DNA from: Bacteroidaceae bacterium
GTDB taxonomy: Bacteria > Bacteroidota > Bacteroidia > Bacteroidales > Bacteroidaceae
DNA: 64,000 nucleotides
NCBI GenBank assembly: GCA_017622495.1
Contig: JAGAQY010000030.1
Span: 1 to 64,000 of the forward strand
Direction of reading: 5' to 3'
Shown: piece by piece, positions 1 to 7,927 of the stretch
Numbering within the stretch: the stretch's first letter is position 1
Layout of the letters: every line of letters begins with the position of its first letter
Translations under genes and position numbers: made by a program
Notes under the pieces: generated by a model
Told to the model about the DNA's origin: nothing
The model's input: the letters and a program-made list of their open reading frames with translations, nothing else
The model's database searches: none

Positions 1-18
1 AATTTTCAATTAAAAAAA

Positions 19-642
19 ATGAACACCATCCTCAAATATTTTCCCGACCTTACAGAGAAGCAGCAGGCGCAATTTGCGCAACTCTATGACCTGTACACCG
101 ACTGGAACGCAAAAATCAATGTGATATCACGCAAGGATATCGAGAATCTGTATGAGCACCATGTGCTCCACTCACTGGGCATAGCCAAGGTGATACGCTT
201 CACACCCGGTAGCCGCATCCTCGACATCGGCACGGGAGGCGGATTCCCCGGCATTCCCCTGGCCATCATGTTTCCCGAGGTGCACTTTCACCTTGTAGAC
301 AGCATAGGCAAGAAGATACGTGTGGCCACCGAGGTAGCACAGAGCATCGGGCTGGAGAATGTGACGCTACGCCACTGCCGCTGCGAGGAGGAGAAGGGAC
401 TCTTCGACTTTGCCGTGAGCCGCGCTGTGATGCCCCTCGAAGACCTGCTCAAGATATGCCGTAAGAACATATCGAAGGAGCAGCACAACAGCTACCCTAA
501 CGGACTATTCTGCCTCAAGGGGGGAGAGCTGCAGCATGAGACACGAGCCTACAAGCATATCGTGGAGCTCACCAACCTGAAGGATTACTTCCGCGAGCCC
601 TACTTTGCCGAGAAGAAGGTGGTGTATGTGACGATAAAGTAA
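19..642 (+). CDS. rsmG: 16S rRNA (guanine527-N7)-methyltransferase RsmG
   Basis: This SAM-dependent enzyme methylates N7 of G527 in 16S rRNA in the cytoplasm. The 207-residue length matches the family. The N-terminal helical region leads to the SAM-binding loop DIGTGGGFPGIPLA at about residues 70-83, followed by a conserved VDSIGKK segment that fits the family. The ATG at 19 follows an A-rich stretch, as is usual in Bacteroidetes, which rarely use a strong Shine-Dalgarno. It is monocistronic in this window; a repeat-rich gap of about 300 bp follows. I see no damage. Confidence 0.95.
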   Translation: MNTILKYFPDLTEKQQAQFAQLYDLYTDWNAKINVISRKDIENLYEHHVLHSLGIAKVIRFTPGSRILDIGTGGGFPGIPLAIMFPEVHFHLVDSIGKKIRVATEVAQSIGLENVTLRHCRCEEEKGLFDFAVSRAVMPLEDLLKICRKNISKEQHNSYPNGLFCLKGGELQHETRAYKHIVELTNLKDYFREPYFAEKKVVYVTIK

Positions 643-676
643 CGTCAGTTCGATATAAGGATTCAGTAGGGTGATT

Positions 677-788
677 GTCCCCCTAAATTAGGGGGACGAG
701 CGAAACGAAGTGTAGTGGAGGGGGTATTTTTGACGAAAAACGTACCACCTCCCCCTCTTCGAGGGTACTCCTCCTAACTTAGGAGGAG
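677..788. repeat. REP-like element with two 21-bp palindromes
   Basis: Two perfect 21-bp palindromes with one-base centres lie 70 bp apart: GTCCCCCTAAATTAGGGGGA plus C at 677-697, and CTCCTCCTAACTTAGGAGGA plus G at 768-788. Both share the core CCTAA-n-TTAGG. Between them are further complementary blocks (GAGGGGG with CCCCCTC, and TTTTT-gacg-AAAAA). The arrangement resembles a bacterial interspersed mosaic (REP/BIME-like) element. No transposase is nearby. Confidence 0.6.
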
Positions 789-838
789 AATTTTAAGAAG
801 TGTTTCCTTATATCGAATTCACGTTAAATAGCAAAAAA

Positions 839-868
839 GCCGTCGATTGAGAACAAACAATCGGCGGC
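839..868 (-). terminator. hairpin with T-tract on the minus strand
   Basis: GCCGTCGATTG (839-849) pairs with CAATCGGCGGC (858-868) across an 8-nt loop, with one G-T pair. The A-run at 834-838 gives a T-tract for minus-strand transcription. No minus-strand gene ends here, so its role is unclear. The rest of 643-937 holds only this hairpin and the palindromic element. Confidence 0.45.
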
Positions 869-937
869 TTGAAGCATTATAATGGTACTAATCAGTAGTG
901 ATACACGTATGTTTAACTCTAAAACCTTAACCTAACT

Positions 938-1414
938 ATGACCCCAATGAAAAGAATGTACCATCAGGAATGGATGCCGAGCATCTTCGGTGACTTCTTC
1001 GACACCAACTGGATGGGACGAGCAAAAGCAACAGCACCAGCCATCAACGTCATCGAGAAGAAAGACGAATATAAGGTACAAGTAGCTGCGCCGGGCATGA
1101 CGAAAGATGACTTTCGCATACACCTCGACGAGGCCGGCGACCTGGTAATCGTAATCGAGAAATGCTGCAACTGCGACGACAAGGACAGCAAAGAGTGCAA
1201 AGAGAAGGAAAAGGAGTGCTGCGACGAGAAGGAGTGCAAGTATCTGCGCCGCGAATTCTCCTACGCGAAGTTTGAGCAGACACTTGTACTGCCCGACGAT
1301 GTGGACAAAAGCCACATCAAGGCAAAGGTAAAGCATGGGGTGCTGCACATCAAACTCCCACGCAAAGTAGAGGAAGAGAAGCCCCAGGTGAGCCAGTCGA
1401 TCCCCATCGAATAG
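938..1414 (+). CDS. small heat shock protein Hsp20 with cysteine-rich insertion
   Basis: This is an ATP-independent holdase chaperone of the alpha-crystallin/Hsp20 family, acting in the cytoplasm. The alpha-crystallin domain runs from about residue 36 (INVIEKKDEYKVQVAAPGM) to 142, ending with the hallmark GVLHIKLP near 134-141. The sequence extends to 158 residues with a terminal IPIE close to the I-x-I docking motif. Between the core strands, residues 75-101 form a highly charged loop with seven cysteines (76, 77, 79, 87, 94, 95, 100). Many Bacteroidetes Hsp20 proteins have a Lys/Glu-rich loop there; the cysteines are the unusual part. It is monocistronic, with a terminator just downstream. 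Confidence 0.92.
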   Translation: MTPMKRMYHQEWMPSIFGDFFDTNWMGRAKATAPAINVIEKKDEYKVQVAAPGMTKDDFRIHLDEAGDLVIVIEKCCNCDDKDSKECKEKEKECCDEKECKYLRREFSYAKFEQTLVLPDDVDKSHIKAKVKHGVLHIKLPRKVEEEKPQVSQSIPIE

Positions 1415-1427
1415 GAATGTCATATCA

Positions 1428-1458
1428 AGAGGGCGTGTCAAAGACACGCCCTCTTTTT
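1428..1458 (+). terminator. intrinsic terminator after hsp20
   Basis: A perfect 12-bp stem, AGAGGGCGTGTC / GACACGCCCTCT, with a 3-nt loop is followed by a run of five T residues, 13 nt after the hsp20 stop codon. Confidence 0.9.
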
Positions 1459-1539
1459 GGGTTCATCCACATTTGAAGTGATGAACTATAGAGCGCGTCG
1501 CTGTGACCGCGCTTGGCGGCTACGCCGAATGCTTACTTA

Positions 1540-1832
1540 TTTCACGCAGAAAACGCAGAGTTACGCAGAGAGCCAGGTCCGATGAGTTTTTTTCTCACGC
1601 GAAGAGCGCAGAGAGCGCGTCGCTACGCCCGCGCTGCCATCCGGCGAGTACACTCGGCGAAGACGACAAGCTGCGAGCCTTGTGCGATGCAGCCCTCTGC
1701 GAATTCTGCAGTCTCTGCGTGAGAAAAGAAAACACTCGGCGAAGACGACAAGCTGCGAGCCTTGTGCGATGCAGCCCTCTGCGAATTCTGCGGTCTCTGC
1801 GTGAGAAAAGAAAACACTCGGCGAAGACGACA
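1540..1832. repeat. 82-bp tandem repeat and related CGCAGAG-type repeats
   Basis: The units at 1651-1732 and 1733-1814 are nearly identical (period 82; one clear difference, gcagtctct versus gcggtctct), and a partial third copy runs 1815-1832. Upstream, 1540-1620 carries related words (TTCACGCAGAAAACGCAGAG, TTACGCAGAGAG, TTTCTCACGCGAAG). Open frames through the block only reflect its periodicity. The 510-bp gap between hsp20 and the GH43 gene holds this repeat and little else. Confidence 0.85.
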
Positions 1833-1891
1833 CACCAAATATCGGATAAATCTTTTTTTTAACAACACTCGGAATATATGAAAGAAAATCA

Positions 1892-1899
1892 TATATTTG
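1892..1899 (+). promoter_or_regulatory. -7 promoter box for the GH43 gene
   Basis: TATATTTG matches the Bacteroidetes -7 consensus TAnnTTTG. It lies 27 nt before the preferred ATG at 1927. I see no good TTG -33 element at the normal spacing. Confidence 0.5.
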
Positions 1900-1926
1900 C
1901 AGAATAAAACAGCAAATACAGAACCA

Positions 1927-3012
1927 ATGAAAAGAATCTTCACGACACTAATCCTGCTATCATGTATCATGATAGGACAAGCACAAACGGCGACATCGAA
2001 CGCAAACAACGAGCAGAAGAGACCACGGTGGCCACGCTTCGACTCACGCCACCCCGACGTACATGACCCAGTAATGGCACTCGGCGAAGACGGCAAGTAC
2101 TACATCTTCGCCACGGGAATGGGCGTAGGAGTGATTTCGAGCAAAGATATGCAGGAGTGGGAGTTTGAACCCGCCGTACTGCAGCAGGCACCGCAGTGGG
2201 CCATGGATACGGTACGCGGCTACCGCGGACATACGTGGGCTCCCGACATCAGCTACCACAACGGATTGTGGCACCTGTACTACTCATGCTCGACCTTCGG
2301 CAAGAACGGCAGTGCCATAGGACTTGCTGTGAACAAGACGCTGGACCCCACATCGCCCGACTTTGGATGGACAGACAAGGGCATGGTGATAGCATCGCAC
2401 CGCAACAAGGACAACTGGAACGCCATAGACCCCAACCTCATCGTGAGCAAGAGGGGTGTGCCCTACCTCACCTACGGCTCGTTCTGGGATGGCATACAGC
2501 TCGTGGAACTGTCAAAGGACGACTACCAGACTCCTGTGACCGAACCTGTGACCATAGCCCGCCGATATGGCAAGCGATACATCAACGGGAAGAACATCAA
2601 CTTCACCATCGAAGGACGTGACACGATAGAGGCTGGCGAAAATGCCATCGAAGCACCATTCATCTACAAGCACGGCAAGTATTATTACCTGTTTGTAAGT
2701 TTCGATTACTGCTGCCGCGGAGAGAACTCCACCTACAAGACGGTATATGGACGCTCAAAGAATATAGAGGGTCCGTACTACGACAAGGAGGGACGACGCA
2801 TGGACCAAGGCGGCGGCACCACACTCTTCGGCCCCAACATCATCTACTTCGGAGTAGGACACTGCTCGGTATATAATTTCCATGGACAGGACTACTTCAT
2901 ATCGCACGCCTACGAGAAAGCTCGCAACGGAAGAGCCAAGCTATTCATCCGCCCACTATACTTTGACAACAACGGATGGATAGTGCCCGAGCCACAAATT
3001 AGCTCAAAATAG
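1927..3012 (+). CDS. GH43 endo-1,5-alpha-L-arabinanase, secreted
   Basis: This probably cleaves alpha-1,5-arabinan in the periplasm or outside the cell. The preferred start is the ATG at 1927, because MKRIFTTLILLSCIMIGQAQ is a clear signal peptide and the -7 box lies just upstream. An earlier in-frame ATG at 1897 would fall inside that box. The five-bladed propeller has the GH43 triad: base Asp47 (VHDPV), pKa-modulating Asp168 (NAIDPN) and acid Glu242 (NAIEAPF). The DYCCRG motif near 260-265 is typical of arabinanases. The gene overlaps convergent ybaK by 9 bp at the stop codons. Exact specificity cannot be read from sequence. Confidence 0.88.
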   Translation: MKRIFTTLILLSCIMIGQAQTATSNANNEQKRPRWPRFDSRHPDVHDPVMALGEDGKYYIFATGMGVGVISSKDMQEWEFEPAVLQQAPQWAMDTVRGYRGHTWAPDISYHNGLWHLYYSCSTFGKNGSAIGLAVNKTLDPTSPDFGWTDKGMVIASHRNKDNWNAIDPNLIVSKRGVPYLTYGSFWDGIQLVELSKDDYQTPVTEPVTIARRYGKRYINGKNINFTIEGRDTIEAGENAIEAPFIYKHGKYYYLFVSFDYCCRGENSTYKTVYGRSKNIEGPYYDKEGRRMDQGGGTTLFGPNIIYFGVGHCSVYNFHGQDYFISHAYEKARNGRAKLFIRPLYFDNNGWIVPEPQISSK

Positions 3013-3480
3013 CACAGCCGGCTCGGCCTGAGCGATACGCAAGAGATCAGCAGGAGCAATCTTGACCTGCAAACCACGCACACCTGCACTGACAAAGATA
3101 AAGGGATAGTCAGTGCAGGTGTGGTGTATATATGTAGGGAAGTGCTTCTTCATCCCGATAGGCGAACAGCCACCACGTATATAGCCTGTGAGCGGAAGCA
3201 ACTGCTTCATGGGAATCATCTCGCACTTCTTGTTGCCCGACACCTTGGCTGCCATCTTTAAGTCTACCGTGGCGTCGCCAGGAATGACACACACAAAATA
3301 GCCTGTGCGGTCGCCCTGGAGCACGAGGGTCTTGAACACCTGGGCAATATCCTCGCCCAACGACTCGGCTACATGAGGAGCGCTGAGGTCATCCTCATCG
3401 ACCACGTAAGGAATGAGTGAGTATGGTATCTTGGCCTGGTCGAGCAGGCGGGCTGCATTGGTCTTTTGTATCTTGGCCAT
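3004..3480 (-). CDS. ybaK: Cys-tRNA(Pro)/aminoacyl-tRNA deacylase, YbaK type
   Basis: This trans-editing enzyme hydrolyses mischarged Cys-tRNA(Pro) in the cytoplasm. I take MAKIQKTNAARLL at 3480 as the start. The frame stays open upstream to 3600, but that part translates a simple repeat (HSPFSILHSPFS) and is not protein-like. The 158-residue length fits YbaK. Conserved features are the AHxVAESL-like segment, the catalytic-Lys region GNKKCEMIP, and GYIRGGCSPIGMKK, where the GGxSPxG signature is recognisable. It overlaps the preceding GH43 gene tail to tail. Confidence 0.9.
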   Translation of the reverse strand: MAKIQKTNAARLLDQAKIPYSLIPYVVDEDDLSAPHVAESLGEDIAQVFKTLVLQGDRTGYFVCVIPGDATVDLKMAAKVSGNKKCEMIPMKQLLPLTGYIRGGCSPIGMKKHFPTYIHHTCTDYPFIFVSAGVRGLQVKIAPADLLRIAQAEPAVLF

Positions 3481-3487
3481 TTGGTTG

Positions 3488-3610
3488 GGAATTGAGAAGG
3501 GAGAATGGAGAATGGAGAATGGAGAATGAATAATTGAGAATTGAGAATGGAGAATGAATAATTGAGAATTGAGAATGGAGAATGGGGAATGAATTATCAA
3601 TTCTCAATTA
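3488..3610. repeat. simple repeat of GAGAATGGAGAATGAATAATTGA type
   Basis: About 120 bp of near-tandem short words (GGAGAATGGAGAAT, GAATAATTGAGAATT) sits between ybaK and the endonuclease I gene. The last bases run into the endonuclease frame, whose final codons (…Glu-Asn-stop) are written in the same repeat sequence. Confidence 0.85.
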
Positions 3611-4595
3611 TTTTACGGCTTACGACAGAGCCATCGGGACGACGATAGTTGACAATATACATGCCACGGGAGGGACGCTCTATGCTACGGCCAGTAAGGT
3701 CATATACTCCTACAACTACCAGCTCCTTTGCAAGGGGCGATTCTACGGCAGTGGCATCGTACTCGTGAGAATAGAGTGTGAGCTTGGCAACGTCGACAGG
3801 CACCCCCTTCAGCTCACCCCATACGAACTCGGCCAGGACGGGGTAGTCGATATAGGGATTGCGGTTGTGCTGTATGCCATACACGGCATTGTTGCGGTCA
3901 ACCTCTTTATCACTCACAGGATCCTGGCGATGCCACTTGAGCAACACCTCGAGTGCCCAGTCGGTAAAGGCCGGATAGGCGTCGCCACTGAGCATATCGC
4001 TACTCCACCCTGCCACCTGCGCCTCGTAGCGAGTGACCATATAGAAATAGGTACGCGCAAAATCGCCTTTGTACTCGTCGGCAGGTTCGAACACGGTACC
4101 CGAATAGCCAGGCACCGCACTCTTCCCCAACTTGGAGAAGCCACCCGAAGACTGCTTGCTCACCGTACCCACCTCACCAAACGGATAGTTGCTGCGCATA
4201 CTATTTATATAGGAGTCGGTAGGATAGAGGTGAAAGAGGTCGGTATACATGGGATAGCCATCGTGAAACCAGCTCTTGGGCATGGAGTGCTCACGGTTGT
4301 AGTCGGCTCCTTCGCGGCCACCACCTCCAGTGTTCTGGTCGGTACCAAACACATAGTTGGTGATGCTGGAATACATATCCCACACCTTACCGTCGGGACG
4401 GCAATCGGTAGTGCGGAAGTCGGTCCATAGGTCTTTGTAAGTACGCTGGGTATGCTCGTCAATGGCGTCACAAAGGGCGGTCTTCACGGCTTGTGCTTTC
4501 TTGCCATCCACCGAGTCGTAGTAGCCTGATAGAGGTTGGGCATTGGAGAACCCAATGCCCAACCACAGAGATATTATCAACAGATATTTCTTCAT
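3597..4595 (-). CDS. secreted endonuclease I (EndA/NucM family) with C-terminal sorting-like tail
   Basis: This is an extracellular or periplasmic nonspecific nuclease of the Endonuclease_1 family. MKKYLLIISLWLGIGFSNAQ is a signal peptide. The catalytic block YNREHSMPKSWF (around residues 97-108) and DLFHLYPTDSYINSMRSNYP follow the ββα-metal pattern of the family. After the nuclease domain, the last 40 residues (YDLTGRSIERPSRGMYIVN…) form a tail also seen in other secreted proteins in this window. It is third in an operon behind DUF4827 and glmM (3-nt gap). Its stop codon lies in a simple repeat. Confidence 0.9.
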   Translation of the reverse strand: MKKYLLIISLWLGIGFSNAQPLSGYYDSVDGKKAQAVKTALCDAIDEHTQRTYKDLWTDFRTTDCRPDGKVWDMYSSITNYVFGTDQNTGGGGREGADYNREHSMPKSWFHDGYPMYTDLFHLYPTDSYINSMRSNYPFGEVGTVSKQSSGGFSKLGKSAVPGYSGTVFEPADEYKGDFARTYFYMVTRYEAQVAGWSSDMLSGDAYPAFTDWALEVLLKWHRQDPVSDKEVDRNNAVYGIQHNRNPYIDYPVLAEFVWGELKGVPVDVAKLTLYSHEYDATAVESPLAKELVVVGVYDLTGRSIERPSRGMYIVNYRRPDGSVVSRKIIEN

Positions 4596-4598
4596 CTA

Positions 4599-5990
4599 TT
4601 ACTTCTTACTGAGGTCATACACTACCTTCATCACAGCCTCGCCAATGGCGTTGGCCTCCTCAGGAGAACCCGCCTCAGAGTAGACACGGATGATAGGCTC
4701 GGTGTTGCTCTTGCGTAGGTGTACCCACTTGTCGGGGAAATCAATCTTCACGCCGTCGATATCGTTGACCTCCTCATTGGCATAGATTTCCTTTACCTTG
4801 ACGAGGATAGCATCAACATCGACATCGGGAGTAAGGTCGATACGGTTCTTGGCCATATAGTAAGCAGGATAGGTCTTGCGCAACTCGCTCACCTTCATCT
4901 GCTTCTTGGCCAAGTAGGTCAGGAAGAGGGCGATACCTACAAGTGCATCGCGACCGTAATGGCTGGCGGGATAGATGACACCACCATTTCCCTCGCCACC
5001 AATCACTGCACCTGTATCCTTCATCTTGGTCACCACGTTGACCTCACCTACAGCAGAGGCGTTGTACTCAAGGCCATACTTGCGAGTAACGTCGCGCAGA
5101 GCACGGGTAGAGCTGAGGTTCGATACGGTGTTGCCGGGAGTGTGCTGGAGGATATAGTCGGCCACAGTAACAAGAGTGTACTCCTCACCATACATATCGC
5201 CATTCTCATCGATGATTGCAAGGCGGTCAACGTCGGGGTCGACAACGAAAGCCACGTCAAGGTCGGCCTTCTTCATCAAGCCCATGATATCGGTAAGATT
5301 CTTCTCCAAAGGTTCGGGATTGTGCTGAAAGTCGCCGGTAGGCTCGCAATAGAGCTTCTCAACAGTACCTACGCCCAACTGTGCCAACAGATCGGGAAGT
5401 ACAATACCACCGACCGAGTTGACGCAGTCGATAGCCACCTTGAAGTTTGCCTTGCGAATAGCCTCTACATCTACGAGGTCGAGCGCAAGCACGCTGTCGA
5501 TATGTTTCTGATTATAGGAATCATCTTTGGTGTAATGACCTACATGGTCGATGTCGGCAAACTCGAATGCCTCGGCAGCTGCGATAGAGAGCACTTCGTT
5601 GCCCTCGGCAGCATTGAGGAACTCACCCTTCTCGTTGAGGAGCTTAAGGGCATTCCACTGCTTGGGGTTATGACTTGCGGTAAGGATGATACCGCCACAT
5701 GAGCCCGACATGGTAACAGCCAATTCTGTGGTAGGTGTAGACGCCAAGCCTATATCAATGACATCAAAGCCCATGCCCATGAGTGTACCACACACACAAC
5801 TGCGCACCATCTCTCCAGAGATACGTGCATCGCGACCCACTACTATGGTGTTGCTCGTAGTGGTAGTAGTCTTACGGATTAATGTAGCATAAGCTGCTAC
5901 AAACTTGGTGATGTCGAGCGGATTGAGACCCTCGCCTGCCGCGCCACCGATAGTGCCACGGATTCCTGAAATGGATTTAATCAGTGTCAT
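4599..5990 (-). CDS. glmM: phosphoglucosamine mutase-like phosphohexomutase
   Basis: A member of the alpha-D-phosphohexomutase superfamily, most likely converting glucosamine-6-P to glucosamine-1-P for peptidoglycan and LPS. At 463 residues it has the four expected signatures: SISGIRGTIGG at the N-terminus, the phosphoserine loop LTASHNPKQWNALK near residue 105, the metal loop DPDVDRLAI near 253, and the phosphate-binding KSNTEPIIRVY near the end. Phosphomannomutase activity cannot be excluded from sequence. It sits 23 nt behind the DUF4827 gene and 3 nt ahead of the nuclease gene, so it is probably co-transcribed. Confidence 0.9.
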   Translation of the reverse strand: MTLIKSISGIRGTIGGAAGEGLNPLDITKFVAAYATLIRKTTTTTSNTIVVGRDARISGEMVRSCVCGTLMGMGFDVIDIGLASTPTTELAVTMSGSCGGIILTASHNPKQWNALKLLNEKGEFLNAAEGNEVLSIAAAEAFEFADIDHVGHYTKDDSYNQKHIDSVLALDLVDVEAIRKANFKVAIDCVNSVGGIVLPDLLAQLGVGTVEKLYCEPTGDFQHNPEPLEKNLTDIMGLMKKADLDVAFVVDPDVDRLAIIDENGDMYGEEYTLVTVADYILQHTPGNTVSNLSSTRALRDVTRKYGLEYNASAVGEVNVVTKMKDTGAVIGGEGNGGVIYPASHYGRDALVGIALFLTYLAKKQMKVSELRKTYPAYYMAKNRIDLTPDVDVDAILVKVKEIYANEEVNDIDGVKIDFPDKWVHLRKSNTEPIIRVYSEAGSPEEANAIGEAVMKVVYDLSKK

Positions 5991-6013
5991 TGTCTTTCTG
6001 GTATATATTAAGT

Positions 6014-6631
6014 TTAATTAAAAGGCTCTGGCATATATGTTATCTCATAATATGTAGGATATACAAACTGAGCAGCCGTAGAGGTAGCCTCGCTATGAGG
6101 TACGATGAGACGCACCTTGGCAGCCTTGTCGTTGGGACGACCGGGTGTGATATAGCTGAACGGGAGCAACCACCCTGCAGGAACCACGCTACCATAGATC
6201 CCGTACATGTAGCCCTGAGTAAAAGAGGCAGAGAAGGTATCGCCATCACGCTCACATGTAAACTTATCGGGGATAGAGGCATAGAGATTGCCCGAGATTG
6301 TATCGCCACTGGCAATGTTGTATTCAATATAACGTGTCAAGAACACGCCACGCTCACCTTCCTCCATCATTCGGCCTTCACCCTTACGCACAATCTGCAT
6401 ATAGACACCCTTATCTTCGAAAAGAACAAACTCATTCTTCTCCACGTCAGTGGTGCTGTCATTGGCAAAGAAGGTTTCGCGGTCAATCACCTTAATGCCT
6501 TGCTCACGTATGAAGTCGTTGATATGGCGTTTCTCCTTTTCCTTCTGCTCGGCATACGTCTCATAGTCTTCGCAAGAGCAAAGCGCTACCGCGCAGAGGG
6601 CCAATAAGGTCATAAAAAATGATTTCTTCAT
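6014..6631 (-). CDS. DUF4827 family lipoprotein
   Basis: A 205-residue predicted lipoprotein; the signal MKKSFFMTLLALCAVALCSC ends in a lipobox with Cys20. A charged helix (YAEQKEKEKRHINDFIREQG) follows, then a compact domain ending in an aromatic/acidic tail. It resembles the DUF4827 family of Bacteroidales, whose function is unknown; the IKVI…F and GVFLTRYIEYN pattern loosely recalls FKBP-like folds, which is only an impression. It is first in an operon with glmM and the nuclease gene. Confidence 0.75.
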   Translation of the reverse strand: MKKSFFMTLLALCAVALCSCEDYETYAEQKEKEKRHINDFIREQGIKVIDRETFFANDSTTDVEKNEFVLFEDKGVYMQIVRKGEGRMMEEGERGVFLTRYIEYNIASGDTISGNLYASIPDKFTCERDGDTFSASFTQGYMYGIYGSVVPAGWLLPFSYITPGRPNDKAAKVRLIVPHSEATSTAAQFVYPTYYEITYMPEPFN

Positions 6632-6650
6632 TCTATCCGTAATTTTTTCG

Positions 6651-6658
6651 CAAAAGTA
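6651..6658 (-). promoter_or_regulatory. -7 promoter box for DUF4827-glmM-endA operon
   Basis: On the minus strand TACTTTTG matches TAnnTTTG, 19 nt upstream of the DUF4827 start codon. No clear -33 TTG is visible. Confidence 0.5.
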
Positions 6659-6726
6659 ATAAAAACACTGGCTGCATGTATGTTTTTGCAGCGATTTTTT
6701 CTATTTATTATCAATAATAAACAACT

Positions 6727-7752
6727 TTAGATACCTCCAAACTCACCCAGCGCCTTCTCAAAGAGCTCGATAGCATCACACAAACTGCCATCAAACTGGC
6801 CACCCGAAGCATTCAGATGGCCGCCTCCATTAAAATAGTGGGCAGCAAACTTGTTGCAAGGGAATGTGCCCTGCGAACGCAACGAAACCCTGATAAGGTC
6901 TTTCTCGGTATCTTCACGCAAGAAGGCGGAGAAATAGATTCCCTTCATCTGCAATGGGATGTTGACCAACCCCTCCGTATCGCCCTTGATGAAGTTGAAC
7001 TGCCTCATCTCGTCACGACTGAGCGTGATAAGTGCAGCATGAGCTTCGGGATAGACACGCATCTTCTGATACAGCACATAACCCATCATGCGCAATCGGC
7101 CTTCGGAGTAATTATTATATATCTTATTATATATACGGTCTTTATTAATCTCCTTCTGTATGAGCATGCTGACAAGGACATACAATTCGCTCGTACAAGG
7201 CCCATACGAGAGGCAACCCGTATCGGTCATCATGCCGGCATACAAGCATTCGCATGCAGCCTTGGTAAGGCTATCATATCCGTCCATCGCCAATACCAAA
7301 CGGAATACAACCTCACATGTCGATGACAGATTGGGATAGGAAAACACAATATCACAAAATGACTCGGGCGACAGGTGATGATCGATAAGAATCTTCTTAG
7401 CCTTGGACTTGTCGATCAGCGGACCCATCTCATCTACACGGCTCAGCGCATTATAGTCCATAGCCACGATGACATCGGCCATGGCAATCATCAGTTCAGC
7501 CTTCTCGCGGTGTTTGTCGAAACGCAGAATCTCTTGTGAGCCAGACATCCATGCCAAGAAATCGGGGTAGGCATCGGGAACAACCACCAAAGCCTCCTTA
7601 CCCAACGACTTCAAATAATGAGCCAACCCCAAGGTAGAGCCTATGGCGTCGCCATCAGGCCCGGCATGACAAGTAAGGACAAAGAAGCTACCGCCATCAA
7701 TCACACACTTCAACCGCTCTATATCAGTTGTCTGAAAAATATTATTTATCAT
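6727..7752 (-). CDS. DHH/DHHA1 phosphoesterase, NrnA-like oligoribonuclease/pAp phosphatase
   Basis: A cytoplasmic Mn-dependent phosphoesterase that probably degrades nanoRNA or pAp. The 341-residue length fits NrnA. The DHH domain shows HAGPDGDAIGSTLGLAHYL near residue 30, a metal-binding Asp (VIVAMDYNA) near 97 and the signature ILIDHHLSP near 125. The DHHA1 C-terminal domain ends in the GGGHLNASGG motif near 311-320. A weak promoter-like TACCTTTA lies upstream at about 7770. It is monocistronic. Confidence 0.88.
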   Translation of the reverse strand: MINNIFQTTDIERLKCVIDGGSFFVLTCHAGPDGDAIGSTLGLAHYLKSLGKEALVVVPDAYPDFLAWMSGSQEILRFDKHREKAELMIAMADVIVAMDYNALSRVDEMGPLIDKSKAKKILIDHHLSPESFCDIVFSYPNLSSTCEVVFRLVLAMDGYDSLTKAACECLYAGMMTDTGCLSYGPCTSELYVLVSMLIQKEINKDRIYNKIYNNYSEGRLRMMGYVLYQKMRVYPEAHAALITLSRDEMRQFNFIKGDTEGLVNIPLQMKGIYFSAFLREDTEKDLIRVSLRSQGTFPCNKFAAHYFNGGGHLNASGGQFDGSLCDAIELFEKALGEFGGI

Positions 7753-7894
7753 ATATATTATATTTTGATGTAAAGGTACGGAAAAACGAGCGAATAGGCA
7801 ACGTATAATTTATTTTTTGTGCCAAATGGTTATATCAACGTTGCGCAACTTATACTTTCTGCTTACTACTTTCCATTATATCAACAACAATTTT

Positions 7895-7902
7895 TATATT
7901 TG
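7895..7902 (+). promoter_or_regulatory. -7 promoter box for the two-gene GH43 operon
   Basis: TATATTTG matches TAnnTTTG and lies 25 nt upstream of the ATG at 7928. No convincing -33 box is visible. Confidence 0.5.
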
Positions 7903-7927
7903 CTATCGAAAGAATACACATACCCTT

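Noticed and set aside
1503..2096. Several open frames on both strands through the 82-bp repeat
   Set aside because: They are periodic readings of the tandem repeat, with no domain and no homology-like features.
3582..4430. 282-codon plus-strand frame antisense to endonuclease I
   Set aside because: The opposite strand has a signal peptide and full catalytic motifs; the plus frame begins in a simple repeat and has no motif.
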